A stretch of DNA of 36,281 nt from DASZIT01 sp052143315 (GCA_052143315.1 JBKQTE010000020.1:1-36281), one strand, 5' to 3'; counted from the first letter of the stretch, positions 23,717-32,425 are shown. Notes: generated from the sequence alone by a model not told the origin. Numbers and translations are program-made.

Positions 23717-24787
23717 TCCCGGTCATGGTGACGGCTCTTTGATGCTGGGTGGGCCAGTTCCACCCGTCACTGCACGGTGGCCTCAGCGTAGAGCGCAGCG
23801 GGGCTCTCGTATCCGAGCTTGCGCCGCCGCTGGCCGTTGATGATTGAGGCGGCGTGATCGGCCTCGGCCTGGTCGACGATGGCGAGGTCGGTTCCCCGTG
23901 GGAACCAGAAGCGCCACTGACGGTTCAGGTTCTCCACCTGGCCACGCTGCCAAGGCGAATGGGGATCGCAGAACCAGACGTCGATGCCGTAGGTGGCAGC
24001 GATCGTCTCCCAGCAGGCCCACTCGGTGCCCTGGTCGAAGGTGATCGAGCGCAGAAGGTGGGCTGGGATCTGGTCGAGGCCGCAGCACAGCCCGGCGAGC
24101 ATGGACTCGCCGGCGTAGCCCTCAGGCATCGTCACGCCGATGGAGAACCTCGTCACCCGTTCGGTGAGCCACAGCATGGACGAGCGGTTGTTGGCGCCGA
24201 TGATCTGATCGCCCTCCCAGTGGCCGAGCTCGCCCCGCTCGTTGACGGCCACCGGCCGGGCGGCGATGTTGGGAAGGCCCGGTCTCGTGGACTCGCACCG
24301 GACTTGGCGGCGCCGTCGCCTCGGACGTCTCATGCGCAGGCACTCGGTTGCAGTCACCGCCAGCGCACCGGCGTAGACCGCCCGGTAGATCGACTCGACG
24401 CACACCCGCTCGGATGCACCATCTGCCACCAGATCGGCCCAGATCGCCTCCGGGGACCGTCCCAGCTTCAGTTCCGCCGTTACCCGGTCACGCAGCGCGC
24501 CGGGAGCCTCCAGGCGACAGGGACGCACTCGGTGCCGGGCCCGCTCAGCGACCCGTTCGGCCACGGCTGGGCGGTAGCGGCTCCGACCACCGTTGGCCTC
24601 GACCTCCCGCATGACCGTCGTCGGATGGCGTTCGACCCTCCGGCCGATCACCGCCCAGGGCGTCGCACGATCTTCGATCAGCGCGAGGGAGATCTCCTCG
24701 CGTTCAGGCAGGGACAGCGGCGCGCCTGGCATGGTGGTGTCTCCATCAGTCGGTGTCGGTCAGAAGCACCGGTCATCATGACCGGGA
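23717..24787 (-). mobile_element. IS30-family insertion sequence
   Basis: About 1.07 kb with imperfect inverted ends of about 27 bases: the left end begins TCCCGGTCATGGTGACGG, and the right end, read inward on the minus strand, begins TCCCGGTCATGATGACCGG. The outer 11 bases are identical. One transposase gene fills most of the element. No clear target duplication was found at the edges. It sits between the IS1380 remnant and the right island repeat. Confidence 0.7.
23767..24732 (-). CDS. IS30-family transposase
   Basis: A 321-residue DDE transposase. An N-terminal helix-turn-helix (LSLPEREEISLALIEDRATP, then IGRRVERHPTTVMREV) is typical of IS30 and binds the ends. The catalytic triad is visible as Asp175 in HWEGDQIIG, Asp233 in ITFDQGTEW and Glu267 in SPWQRGQVENLN. 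The C-terminus RRKLGYESPAALYAE is the family's closing motif. The reading frame is intact, so the element may still be active. The length is close to other actinobacterial IS30 transposases. Confidence 0.92.
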   Translation of the reverse strand: MPGAPLSLPEREEISLALIEDRATPWAVIGRRVERHPTTVMREVEANGGRSRYRPAVAERVAERARHRVRPCRLEAPGALRDRVTAELKLGRSPEAIWADLVADGASERVCVESIYRAVYAGALAVTATECLRMRRPRRRRRQVRCESTRPGLPNIAARPVAVNERGELGHWEGDQIIGANNRSSMLWLTERVTRFSIGVTMPEGYAGESMLAGLCCGLDQIPAHLLRSITFDQGTEWACWETIAATYGIDVWFCDPHSPWQRGQVENLNRQWRFWFPRGTDLAIVDQAEADHAASIINGQRRRKLGYESPAALYAEATVQ

Positions 24788-24810
24788 CCGTGCATCGACT
24801 GATGGAACTC

Positions 24811-24895
24811 ACCCACCCCAGGCCAGAACCGATCTGACCTGGGGTGGCGGGGTGGAGGCGAAGGGACTCGAACCCTCGAACCTCCTGACTGCCAG
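24811..24895. repeat. Right island direct repeat (att-like), copy of 16571-16655
   Basis: The 85-base partner of the left island repeat. It covers the terminator and the 3' half of the intact tRNA-Ala up to the 5' edge of the anticodon loop (24889-24895). The tRNA stays functional on this side, as expected when an element integrates into a tRNA 3' end. Confidence 0.88.
24814..24846 (-). terminator. Hairpin downstream of tRNA-Ala
   Basis: On the minus strand CACCCCAGGTCAG pairs with CTGGCCTGGGGTG around a seven-base loop, just after the tRNA 3' end; the one imperfect position is a U-G pair in RNA. There is no T tract. The left island repeat holds a near copy at 16574-16606. Confidence 0.65.
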
Positions 24896-24926
24896 TCAGG
24901 CGCTCTACCAGCTGAGCTACGCCCCC
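24853..24926 (-). tRNA. tRNA-Ala(GGC)
   Basis: The minus strand folds as a complete cloverleaf. The acceptor GGGGGCG pairs with CGCCTCC and includes the G3-U70 pair that marks alanine tRNA. The D-arm is GCTC...GAGC, the anticodon stem is CCTGA/TCAGG with loop CTGGCAG (anticodon GGC), the variable region is short, and the T-loop is TTCGAGT. The discriminator is A and CCA is not encoded. Length is 74 bases. It is the integration target of the adjacent island. Confidence 0.95.
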
Positions 24927-25101
24927 GTAGCCCGGCGATCCCTGTTCAGAGGCGATCTCCATCGACTCGTCCACTCCCGAGGTGATCGGTCCGCGTTGAG
25001 ACGGACATCACCTCCGAGAGCCGGATCACCAGCCCGCTCACCTTATCGCAGCCTCACCAGGGGGGAAATCTGGACGACCGGGATTCCGTCGGTGACGCAG
25101 A

Positions 25102-25107
25102 TAGCAT
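25102..25107 (+). promoter_or_regulatory. -10 element upstream of the lipoprotein gene
   Basis: TAGCAT lies about 50 bases before the ATG at 25157. It overlaps an upstream in-frame ATG at 25106, which makes that ATG an unlikely start. No good -35 hexamer was found. Confidence 0.3.
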
Positions 25108-25156
25108 GAGCCGGCACGACCGTCACGACGGGGACGTGGGCGAGAGGGGCAGCAGA

Positions 25157-26176
25157 ATGGTCGGGGGATCGCGGGGGAACGGTAGGGGCGCGCGCACGGT
25201 GAAGGCACCGGGCTGGTCAGCCGCCATTGGGATCGGAGCGCTGGCGCTGGCCGCCACCGCCTGCTCGGGCGGGGCGAGCGCCACCGGCGGGACCGCCACC
25301 ACCAAGCCGGTGCCGGCGGTGACGGCCCGGCTTCAGAACGCCGTCGTCCAGACGGACGCCGCCAACAGCGTCGCCGTGTCACTGACCGCCACCGGCGTCA
25401 CCCACGGGACGCCCTCCACGCTGGTCGCCGGCTCCGGGTCGTTCGACCTGACCAGGGACGTGGGCCAGATGTCGCTGTCGTCACCGGCGCTGGCGTCGGC
25501 CCTCGGGCAGTCCACCGGCGGCTCGATCATCGTCCTGTCGGACGGTACCGACCTCTTCCTGAACATCCCGCAGCTCGCCTCCCTCACCGGTGGGAAGACC
25601 TGGCTCGAGGTGCCGATCGCCACCGCCGTCGCCAGCGCCGGCGCCAACGCCGGGGCCCTGTCGTCCGGGGCGCTCGGCGACCCCACCAACATCCTCGGTC
25701 TGCTCTCCCAGTACGGGGGGACGGTGACCACCGTGGGACCGGCGGTGGTCGGCGGGACGCCTACCACCGAGTACCAGGCGAACATCTCCCTCAGTCAGGT
25801 CGCCGCCAACGCGCCCGCCGGAGGCAGGCACCCGTTCACGGGCGCCGACCGCCAGGGCCTGCAGAAGCTCGGCATCACCACCATCCCGGTCACCGTCTGG
25901 GTCGGCTCCGACGGCCGGCTCCGGCAGGTGCAGGTGACGGTCGACCTCTCCCACGCCCAGCTGCCGGACCCGGGCACCGGTTCGGGCTCCTCGACCTCGT
26001 CCGCCACCCCGACGACCCTGCCGGTGGTGACGGAGACGATCGGCTTCACCGACTACGGGCTCCCGGTGACGGTGACCCCGCCCCCCGCGTCCCAGGTGAC
26101 CGACCTCAGCCAGGCGCTGAAGTCGCTGCACTCGATGCTCCCGGCCGCCAGCCCGGCCGCCACCGGCTCCGCCTGA
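25157..26176 (+). CDS. Secreted lipoprotein, LppX/LprAFG-like
   Basis: A 339-residue lipoprotein from ATG 25157, chosen because GAGAGGGG lies seven bases upstream; an ATG at 25106 would add 17 residues. A basic stretch and hydrophobic core end in LAATAC, a lipobox with the cysteine acylated. The mature protein has an N-terminal helix-rich start (ARLQNAVVQTDAANSVAVSL), then a DGTDLFLNIPQLASLTGGKTWLEV segment and a VTVWVGSDGRLRQVQVTVDL strand pair. These resemble LppX/LprAFG-type lipoproteins that carry lipids in the actinobacterial envelope. The Ser/Thr linker near the end is unusual. It is monocistronic, between the tRNA and leuS. Confidence 0.7.
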   Translation: MVGGSRGNGRGARTVKAPGWSAAIGIGALALAATACSGGASATGGTATTKPVPAVTARLQNAVVQTDAANSVAVSLTATGVTHGTPSTLVAGSGSFDLTRDVGQMSLSSPALASALGQSTGGSIIVLSDGTDLFLNIPQLASLTGGKTWLEVPIATAVASAGANAGALSSGALGDPTNILGLLSQYGGTVTTVGPAVVGGTPTTEYQANISLSQVAANAPAGGRHPFTGADRQGLQKLGITTIPVTVWVGSDGRLRQVQVTVDLSHAQLPDPGTGSGSSTSSATPTTLPVVTETIGFTDYGLPVTVTPPPASQVTDLSQALKSLHSMLPAASPAATGSA

Positions 26177-26263
26177 CCGGCGCCGCGGCCGGCATGGCCG
26201 CCACCGGCTGACCGGCCGTCCACCGCACCACCGGCCCCGGCCGGCGACCCGTCCCACCCCCGG

Positions 26264-26269
26264 TACGAT
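26264..26269 (+). promoter_or_regulatory. -10 element of a likely leaderless leuS promoter
   Basis: TACGAT is followed by eight bases and then the leuS ATG, with no Shine-Dalgarno site between. This is the spacing expected when transcription starts at or next to the start codon. Confidence 0.4.
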
Positions 26270-26277
26270 CGTCGCCT

Positions 26278-28788
26278 ATGGCCCGGGCCTACGACGTCGT
26301 CGACATCGAGAAGAAGTGGCAGCGGCGCTGGGCCGACGAGGGGACCTACGAGGTCGACGCCGACGACCCGCGACCCCCGTGGTACGTGCTCACCATGTAC
26401 CCCTATCCGTCGGGCCCGGCCCACATGGGCCACGTGCGGAACTACACGTTCGGCGACCTGCTGGTCCGGCACCGCACCATGCTCGGCTACGCGGTGCTGT
26501 CGCCGTTCGGCTTCGACTCCTTCGGGCTGCCGGCGGAGAACGCCGCCATCCAGACCGGTACCCATCCCCGGATCTTCACCGACGCCCGCATCGCCGAGCT
26601 GAAGGAGTCGATCACCTCGCTGGGCGCCGTCTACGACTGGCGCCGGGAGATCCGCAGCCACGACCCCGAGTACATCAAGTGGAACCAGGTCATCTTCCAG
26701 CGGCTGCTGGCCGCCGGCCTCGCCTACCGGGCCAACGCCCCGGTCAACTGGTGTCCCGGCTGCCAGACGGTGCTGGCCAACGAGCAGGTGCTGGCCGACG
26801 GGACCTGTGAGCGCTCGGGTGACCTGGTGGTCAAGCGCGACCTCGAGCAGTGGTTCTTCCGCATCACCCGCTACGCCGACGAGCTCCTGGCCGACCTGGA
26901 GGGGCTCGACTGGCCCGAGCGGGTCAAGACCATGCAGCGCAACTGGATCGGACGGTCGGAGGGCGCCGAGTACGACCTGGTGGTCGAGGGGCGTGACGGC
27001 TCGGACGGCCGCCCGCCGCTGGCCCTCCGGGTCTTCACCACCCGCCCCGACACCTCCTTCGGGATGACCTACGCGGTGGTGGCTCCCGAGCACCCGATGG
27101 TCGACCAGCTCACCACCCCCGAGCACCGGGCGGCGGTCGACGAGCTGCGGGTCCGGGCCGCCGCCAGCACCGACGTGGAGCGCATGGCGGAGAGCGGCCC
27201 GGGGAGCCTGGCCAAGCGAGGGGCGTTCACCGGGTCGTCGGTGGTCAACCCGTTCACCGGGCAGCCGGTGCCGGTCTTCGTGGCCGACTACGTCCTGATG
27301 GGCTACGGCACCGGTGCCATCATGGCCGTCCCCGCCGAGGACCACCGGGACTGGGACTTCGCCCAGGCCTACGGGCTGCCCTTCGTGCGCACCGTGCAGC
27401 CCCCCGAGGGCTGGGAGGAGCACGGTGGCCCGGACGGGGGCCCCGGGGGCGCCTACACCGGTCCCGGCGAGAAGATCAACAGCCAGTGGTTGGACGGCCT
27501 CGACATCCCCACCGCCAAGGAGCGGGCCACCGAGTGGCTCGAGTCCCGGGGCCTCGGCGAACGCTCGGTCAACTACCGGCTCCGCGACTGGCTGGTGTCG
27601 CGCCAGCGCTTCTGGGGCTGCCCGATCCCGGTGGTGTACTGCCCGGACCACGGGATCGTCCCGGTGCCCGAGGACCAGCTGCCGGTCCTCGCCCCCGACG
27701 ACGTCGAGTTCCGGCCCACTGGCGAGTCCCCCCTGGCCACCAACGACGGGTTCCGGCTGACCACCTGCCCGGTGTGCGGCGGCCCGGCCACCCGCGAGAC
27801 GGACACCATGGACACCTTCGTGGACTCGTCCTGGTACTTCCTGCGCTTCACCGACCCGTGGACCCCGGACAAGCCCTTCGACCCCGTCATCGCCGCCCAC
27901 TGGATGCCGGTCGACCAGTACATCGGGGGGATCGAGCACGCCATCCTCCACCTGCTCTACGCCCGCTTCTACACCAAGGCCCTGGCCGACGTGGGCCTGG
28001 GGCCCGACGGGCTGCGGGAGCCGTTCGCCCGCCTCTTCACCCAGGGCATGATCCGGATGGACGGCACCAAGATGTCCAAGTCCAAGGGCAACCTGGTCGC
28101 CCCGTCCACCTACCTGACCACGGTGGGGGCGGACGCCCTCCGCCTCTTCCACCTGTTCGTGGGCCCGCCGGCCGACGACGTGGACTGGACCGGACAGACC
28201 GACAGCGTGATCGACGGGTGCGGCCGGTACCTCGACCGGGTCTGGCGCCTGGCCGTGCCCGACCCGGAGGCGGTCCCGGTCGGGCGCGCCGGCGGCCTCG
28301 GGCCCGAAGACGTGGCCGTCCGCCAGGCCACCCACCGGCTGATCGAGCGGGTCAGCCGCGACTACGAGCGATGGTCGTACAACACCGCGGTGGCCGCCTG
28401 CATGGAGTTCGTCAACTTGGTCCAGCCCTACGCCCGGGGCGACGCCCACGCCGAGGTGCTGGCCGAGGCGGTCGACACCCTGCTGCTGCTGCTGGCCCCG
28501 ATGACCCCCCACCTGGCCGCCGAGGCCTGGGAGCGACGGCACGGCGACCACGTCCATCTCCGCCCCTGGCCCGTCGCCGACCCGGCGCTGGCCGCCGAGG
28601 AGACGGTCACCCTGGTGGTGCAGGTCAACGGCAAGGTCCGGGACCGGCTCGAGGTCGTCCCCGACGTCAGCGAGGCCGAGGCGGCCGGGCTGGCGCTGGC
28701 CTCGCCCAAGGTGGTGGAGTCGCTGAACGGGGCGACGCCGAAGCGGGTCATCAGCCGCCCGCCCAAGCTGGTCAACATCGTGATCTGA
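26278..28788 (+). CDS. leuS: Leucyl-tRNA synthetase
   Basis: An 836-residue class I synthetase that charges tRNA-Leu with leucine in the cytoplasm. The HIGH-type motif is His49-Met-Gly-His52 in YPYPSGPAHMGHVRN, and the KMSKS loop is at residues 598-602 (GTKMSKSKGN). The CP1 editing domain shows TRPDTSFGMTY and GTGAIMAVPAEDHRDWDF. Two zinc-like CxxC pairs are seen (NWCPGCQ and TTCPVCGG). The C-terminal domain ends with a VQVNGKVRDRLEV strand. Length agrees with bacterial LeuRS. The leuS to holA neighbourhood is common in actinobacteria, although the usual comEA/comEC genes between them are missing here. Confidence 0.97.
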   Translation: MARAYDVVDIEKKWQRRWADEGTYEVDADDPRPPWYVLTMYPYPSGPAHMGHVRNYTFGDLLVRHRTMLGYAVLSPFGFDSFGLPAENAAIQTGTHPRIFTDARIAELKESITSLGAVYDWRREIRSHDPEYIKWNQVIFQRLLAAGLAYRANAPVNWCPGCQTVLANEQVLADGTCERSGDLVVKRDLEQWFFRITRYADELLADLEGLDWPERVKTMQRNWIGRSEGAEYDLVVEGRDGSDGRPPLALRVFTTRPDTSFGMTYAVVAPEHPMVDQLTTPEHRAAVDELRVRAAASTDVERMAESGPGSLAKRGAFTGSSVVNPFTGQPVPVFVADYVLMGYGTGAIMAVPAEDHRDWDFAQAYGLPFVRTVQPPEGWEEHGGPDGGPGGAYTGPGEKINSQWLDGLDIPTAKERATEWLESRGLGERSVNYRLRDWLVSRQRFWGCPIPVVYCPDHGIVPVPEDQLPVLAPDDVEFRPTGESPLATNDGFRLTTCPVCGGPATRETDTMDTFVDSSWYFLRFTDPWTPDKPFDPVIAAHWMPVDQYIGGIEHAILHLLYARFYTKALADVGLGPDGLREPFARLFTQGMIRMDGTKMSKSKGNLVAPSTYLTTVGADALRLFHLFVGPPADDVDWTGQTDSVIDGCGRYLDRVWRLAVPDPEAVPVGRAGGLGPEDVAVRQATHRLIERVSRDYERWSYNTAVAACMEFVNLVQPYARGDAHAEVLAEAVDTLLLLLAPMTPHLAAEAWERRHGDHVHLRPWPVADPALAAEETVTLVVQVNGKVRDRLEVVPDVSEAEAAGLALASPKVVESLNGATPKRVISRPPKLVNIVI

Positions 28789-28805
28789 CCCGACGTGGCG
28801 ATGGG

Positions 28806-29813
28806 CTACCCCTTGAGGGCGGCGAGGACCGCGGCGAGCTGCTCGGGTGCCAGCGGGTAGGGGGCGTAGAAGGTGAAGCGGTCGACCAGGCCCCCGTACC
28901 GGGCCCGGATCTTGCCGGGCAGCTCCTCGAGGGTCCCCACCACCGCGAAGGCGTCCAGCATCTCGTCGCTGATCAGCTCGGCCATCCCGTCCCACGAGCC
29001 GCGCCGCGACAGGCTGTGGAGCTCGGGCTGGAGGCCACCCCAGCCGTGGAGCTCCAGCACCGGCCGGTAGGCCGGCGTCGAGCCGTAGAAGGCGAGCTGG
29101 GCCTTGACCGCCCGGGCGGCACCGGCCCGCTCGGCGTCGGTGGCGCCGGTGACCACCATGCCCGGGTAGGACACCTGCACATCCGACCGGGACCGGCCGC
29201 CGGCCGCCAGGCCGCGCTCGAGGGCCGGGATCGAGACCTCCCGGAGGTACCGCTCGGTGGTGAAGCCGTGGGCCAGCAGCCCGTCGGCCACCTCGCCGGC
29301 CACCTCGGCCATCTTCTCGCCCACCGCCGCCAGGAACACCTTCGGGTTGCCGTAGGGGTTGGGCCCCGGATCGAACATCGGGGTCATCAGGGTGTGCCGG
29401 TAGAACTCGCCCCGGAAGGCCAGCCGGCTGCCGTCCGCCCACGATGCCCAGATCGCCCGCACGGCCAGGACCAGCTCGCGCATGCGAGGGGCGGGGTGCG
29501 ACCACGGCATGGAGAAGCGCTTCTCGATGTGGGGCTTGATCTGCGAGCCCAGGCCGAGGAGGAAGCGCCCCTGGGACAGCGTCTGGAGGTCGTTGGCCAG
29601 TACCGCCAGGGTCATCGGGTTCCGGGCGAAGGCGACGGCGATCCCGGTCCCCAACTGGATCCGCCGGGTGTGCTCGGCGGCGAGGGCCAGGGGGAGGAAG
29701 GGGTCGTGGGCCACCTCGGCCGTCCACATCCCGTCGTACCCGGCCGCCTCGGCCCGTACGGCCGTACCGATGACGTGGGCGGGGTCGAGCCCGATGGTCC
29801 CGTCGACGTCCAC
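28806..29813 (-). CDS. LLM-class F420-dependent oxidoreductase (MSMEG_2256-like)
   Basis: About 335 residues of a luciferase-like TIM barrel predicted to use coenzyme F420 for hydride transfer. The stretches AAGYDGMWTAEVAHDPFLPL, GTGIAVAFARNPMTLA, RFLLGLGSQIKPHIEKRFSM and PWSHPAPRMRELVLAVRAIW match the TIGR03617-type subfamily. The start is taken at GTG 29813 because TACCGT lies exactly six bases upstream on the minus strand, giving a leaderless start. GTG 29819 and ATG 29876 are longer alternatives, the latter adding a non-conserved Arg/Pro-rich stretch. Substrate unknown. It is convergent with leuS and divergent from the DUF1707 gene. Confidence 0.88.
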   Translation of the reverse strand: MDVDGTIGLDPAHVIGTAVRAEAAGYDGMWTAEVAHDPFLPLALAAEHTRRIQLGTGIAVAFARNPMTLAVLANDLQTLSQGRFLLGLGSQIKPHIEKRFSMPWSHPAPRMRELVLAVRAIWASWADGSRLAFRGEFYRHTLMTPMFDPGPNPYGNPKVFLAAVGEKMAEVAGEVADGLLAHGFTTERYLREVSIPALERGLAAGGRSRSDVQVSYPGMVVTGATDAERAGAARAVKAQLAFYGSTPAYRPVLELHGWGGLQPELHSLSRRGSWDGMAELISDEMLDAFAVVGTLEELPGKIRARYGGLVDRFTFYAPYPLAPEQLAAVLAALKG

Positions 29814-29819
29814 CGTCAC

Positions 29820-29825
29820 ACGGTA
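29820..29825 (-). promoter_or_regulatory. -10 element of a likely leaderless promoter
   Basis: The minus strand reads TACCGT, then six bases, then GTG 29813 of the oxidoreductase gene. It decides between several possible starts. Confidence 0.35.
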
Positions 29826-29887
29826 GCTGTTGGTCGGCGGCGCACGGCGCCCGCTCCGCCCCGCCGGTAGTTGCACCCGGGTGGCGG

Positions 29888-30466
29888 ATGCCGCAGAATT
29901 CGCAGGTGAGCGACGATCCGGCGGGTACGGCGGGGGAGCACGCGGGCCCTCGACCGATCCCGGAGCTGGGGATGCCCGACTCCTTCGCCCCGGTAGGCCC
30001 GCCGGAGGCGGCGACGGCCCCCCCTCCGGCGGCGGGGCCGGTGGTGTCCGGGCCCGCCACCCCCCGCGGACCGGTCACCGACGACGACCGTCAGAGCTAC
30101 CGCCGCCTGCTCGACAGCGCTTTCGAGCGGGGCCTCCTCGGTCCCTACGACTACGAGGTCCGGCTGCGGGAGCTGTCGGAGGCCACCACCATCGAGGCGA
30201 TGAAGCAGATCGTCACCGAGATGCCGGTGTTCGCCCTCCCGGACCGCAACGGCAAGGCCATGCGATCACCGCTGGCCGCCCCTCCCGGCCCGGGAGGGGT
30301 CCGCCGCTCCAACCCCTGGACGAAGCTGATCATCCTGGTGGTGGTGGTGGTGGTGCTGGCCTTCGTGATCCTGGCCGTCTTCGCCGAGCACCTGGTGCAC
30401 GACCGGCGGAACGGGTCCTCGCCGCCGGTGGTGCCGGCGGCCGTGGTCAAGTCCCCTCGCCCCTGA
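29888..30466 (+). CDS. DUF1707-like single-pass membrane protein
   Basis: A 192-residue protein. A Pro/Ala-rich N-terminus of about 60 residues precedes a short helical domain TDDDRQSYRRLLDSAFERGL then YDYEVRLRELSEATTIEAM, which fits the DUF1707 (SHOCT-like) pattern of actinobacterial regulatory membrane proteins. One transmembrane helix with a long valine run (about residues 145-167) follows, then a short tail. The stop lies within the end of the convergent PAC2 gene, a 20-base overlap. Function is unknown; the domain often sits at the cytoplasmic end of envelope-stress or signalling proteins. GTG 29906 is a possible shorter start. Confidence 0.72.
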   Translation: MPQNSQVSDDPAGTAGEHAGPRPIPELGMPDSFAPVGPPEAATAPPPAAGPVVSGPATPRGPVTDDDRQSYRRLLDSAFERGLLGPYDYEVRLRELSEATTIEAMKQIVTEMPVFALPDRNGKAMRSPLAAPPGPGGVRRSNPWTKLIILVVVVVVLAFVILAVFAEHLVHDRRNGSSPPVVPAAVVKSPRP

Positions 30467-31361
30467 GGAACTGCTCGAGCTCGGCGGCGATCTCGTCACC
30501 GCTCGGCACCCCGTGCTCGATCCCGAAGGGGTCGGGCTCGCCCTCCTCGGAGTCGATCGACGACTCGAGCCGCTGGACCATCTCGGTGTGCTCGGAGCTG
30601 CCGGAGATCAGCTCGTCGACCTGGCGGCGCGACGCCTCCCCGGCGGCCCGCAGGGCGGACGTGTCGAAGACGATGCCGGTGATGGCGCACAGGCCCTCGA
30701 TGAGGGCGGCGCTGGCCTCGGGGAACGGCATGGCCGCCACGTAGTGGGGGACCCTGGCCCACAGGCCGATGACCGGCACCCCGGCCTTCCCGAGGGCCAC
30801 CTCCAGCGCCGCCTGGACCCCGGCGGGCACCTCGATGGTGCCCTGCACGAAGCCGACCCTGCCCACCAGGTCGACGGACTCCGGCGGCACGGTCGAGGCC
30901 AGGCGGACCGGCCTGGTGTGGGGGGTCGGCGCCGGAAAGGCCCCGAGCCCGACGACAGTGCGGACCCCGAGCCGCCGGGTCAGCTCGACCACGGCATCGG
31001 TGAACGACGGCCACCGGAAGTCGGGCTCGGGGCCGGTGAGGTAGAGGATGTCGGCCCCGATCCGGTCCTTGCCGGCCAGGACCCTGATCGCGGGCCAGGT
31101 CAGCTCGGTGGTGACGCCGTCCACCAGCCGGGCTACGGGTCGACGGGCCCGCTGGTCGATCAGGGCCTCGGTGTCGAAGGAGGCGACCACGGCGGTGGGG
31201 GAGGCGCTGAGCAGCTCGGCCACGGCGGCCGAAGACCCGAGCCCGGCGTCCACCCAGCCCTCGAGGGCCACCACCAGCACCGGCTGGCGCACCCGCCGGC
31301 CCAGGGGCTCGCCCCAGGCCGGGTCGATGCGGTAGAGCGGTGAGTACCCGGCGCCGGTCAC
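30447..31361 (-). CDS. PAC2 family protein
   Basis: A 304-residue protein of the PAC2 (proteasome assembly chaperone 2-like) family. Visible landmarks are VLVVALEGWVDAGLGSSAA near the N-terminus, ADILYLTGPEPDFRW, VVGLGAFPAPTPHTRP, VGLWARVPHYVAAMPFPEAS and a C-terminal acidic helix. Actinobacterial members are soluble and of unsettled function; assembly of the proteasome is not established in bacteria. The GTG start overlaps the upstream kinase-like gene by four bases, so the two form an operon. The tail includes DSEEGEPDPFG, acidic as in other members. Confidence 0.9.
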   Translation of the reverse strand: MTGAGYSPLYRIDPAWGEPLGRRVRQPVLVVALEGWVDAGLGSSAAVAELLSASPTAVVASFDTEALIDQRARRPVARLVDGVTTELTWPAIRVLAGKDRIGADILYLTGPEPDFRWPSFTDAVVELTRRLGVRTVVGLGAFPAPTPHTRPVRLASTVPPESVDLVGRVGFVQGTIEVPAGVQAALEVALGKAGVPVIGLWARVPHYVAAMPFPEASAALIEGLCAITGIVFDTSALRAAGEASRRQVDELISGSSEHTEMVQRLESSIDSEEGEPDPFGIEHGVPSGDEIAAELEQFLRGEGT

Positions 31362-32425
31362 AGCGACTCCACCTCGGCCAGGGCGCGCTCGCCCAGTGTG
31401 CTCACGTGGGCGGCGAACAGGTCGGTGCCGGTGCGGTCCCCGGCCGCCGCCCCGCCGGCGTAGCGGACGTGGACCCCCTGGAGGATGCAGGCCAGCTTCC
31501 AGAGGCCGAAGGCCTTGTAGTACGAGATGCCCGAGACGTCGCGCCCGGTGGCGGCGGCGTACCGGTCGCGGAGCTGGTCACGGGTGGCGAAGCCCGGCAG
31601 GCTGGTGGGGGCCACCCCCAACAGCGACGCCTCCGGGTCCCCCGGCTCGGTCCAGTACACCAGCAGCAGGCCCAGGTCGGCCAGGGGGTCGCCCAGGGTG
31701 CAGATCTCCCAGTCGAGGATGGCCCGCACGTCGCCGGCGTCGTCGAGGACGGTGTTGTCGAGCCGGTAGTCGCCGTGCACGATGCCCACGCCCTGCTGCT
31801 CGGGGATCCGGGCGGACAGCAGCTCGTGGACCCGGTCGATCACCGCCGGGCCGGGCCGGCCGTCCACGGTGGACTGGGTGAACTGGCCGTGCCACCGCTT
31901 GAGCTGCCGGGCGATGTATCCCTGGCGGCGGCCGAACCCGCCCAGTCCGACCTGGTCGACGTCGACGGCGTGGAGGCTGGCCAGGGTGTCGATCAGCGAT
32001 TCGCTGGCGTGCCCCCGGGCGTTCTCGTCGAGCTGCGAGGCGGTCTCCCGGTCCCGGACGATGTGGCCCTCGACGAACGACATCACGTAGAACGGCGCAC
32101 CGTTGACCGCCGGGTCGAGGCACAGCCCCAGGGTGGTGGGCACCGGGACGCCGGTCCGCCCGAGCGCGGTGATCACCGTGTGCTCGCGCTCCATGTCGTG
32201 GGCGGTGGGCAGCACATGGCTCACCGGGGGGCGACGGAGGGCCACGGACCGCCCGCCGGCATCGGTGACCCGGTAGGTCAGGTTCGACCGCCCGCCGGCG
32301 ATGAGCTCGAAGGTGAACGGTGCCTCGAGGTCGGGGACCTCCGTGGCCAGCCACCCGGACACCGAGGGGACGTCGATGCCCTCCACGGTGTCGGTGCCCA
32401 CGTCGCCCGTCGGTACTGCGGTCAT
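31358..32425 (-). CDS. Aminoglycoside-phosphotransferase-fold kinase (ACAD10/11-like)
   Basis: A 355-residue APH-fold protein. The nucleotide-loop region is FELIAGGRSNLTYRVTD. The catalytic motif GIVHGDYRLDNTVL supplies His-x-Asp with Asn five residues on, and AILDWEICTLGDPLADLG supplies the metal-binding aspartate. YKAFGLWKLACILQGVHVRY is typical of the phosphotransferases related to the N-terminal domain of human ACAD10/ACAD11, which act on hydroxyacyl-CoA degradation. That role is inferred. TAGCGT lies six bases before the ATG, suggesting a leaderless transcript, and the stop overlaps the PAC2 gene start. Confidence 0.9.
   Translation of the reverse strand: MTAVPTGDVGTDTVEGIDVPSVSGWLATEVPDLEAPFTFELIAGGRSNLTYRVTDAGGRSVALRRPPVSHVLPTAHDMEREHTVITALGRTGVPVPTTLGLCLDPAVNGAPFYVMSFVEGHIVRDRETASQLDENARGHASESLIDTLASLHAVDVDQVGLGGFGRRQGYIARQLKRWHGQFTQSTVDGRPGPAVIDRVHELLSARIPEQQGVGIVHGDYRLDNTVLDDAGDVRAILDWEICTLGDPLADLGLLLVYWTEPGDPEASLLGVAPTSLPGFATRDQLRDRYAAATGRDVSGISYYKAFGLWKLACILQGVHVRYAGGAAAGDRTGTDLFAAHVSTLGERALAEVESL

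Larger units (their letters stand above)
16656..24852. mobile_element. Genomic island integrated at tRNA-Ala(GGC)
   Basis: The region lies between an intact tRNA-Ala at its right edge and a tRNA 3' fragment at its left edge, with 85-base direct repeats at both ends. Its middle (about 17.9-23.3 kb) is visibly richer in A and T than the chromosome on either side. It contains IS1380-type transposase remnants, an IS30-type element, a truncated repeat-protein gene and a cargo of ACP, ABC transporter, membrane and GNAT genes. No tyrosine or serine integrase, relaxase, replication or phage structural gene is seen. The island therefore looks immobilised, or was moved by an enzyme supplied in trans. 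Exact edges depend on the crossover point inside the repeats. Confidence 0.8.

Noticed and set aside
26053..30078. Open frame of 1341 codons on the minus strand opposite leuS
   Set aside because: It is the antisense shadow of leuS and runs on through the neighbouring genes, a common effect of high GC codon use. Composition is Arg/Gly/Pro-rich with no domain, and leuS is certain.
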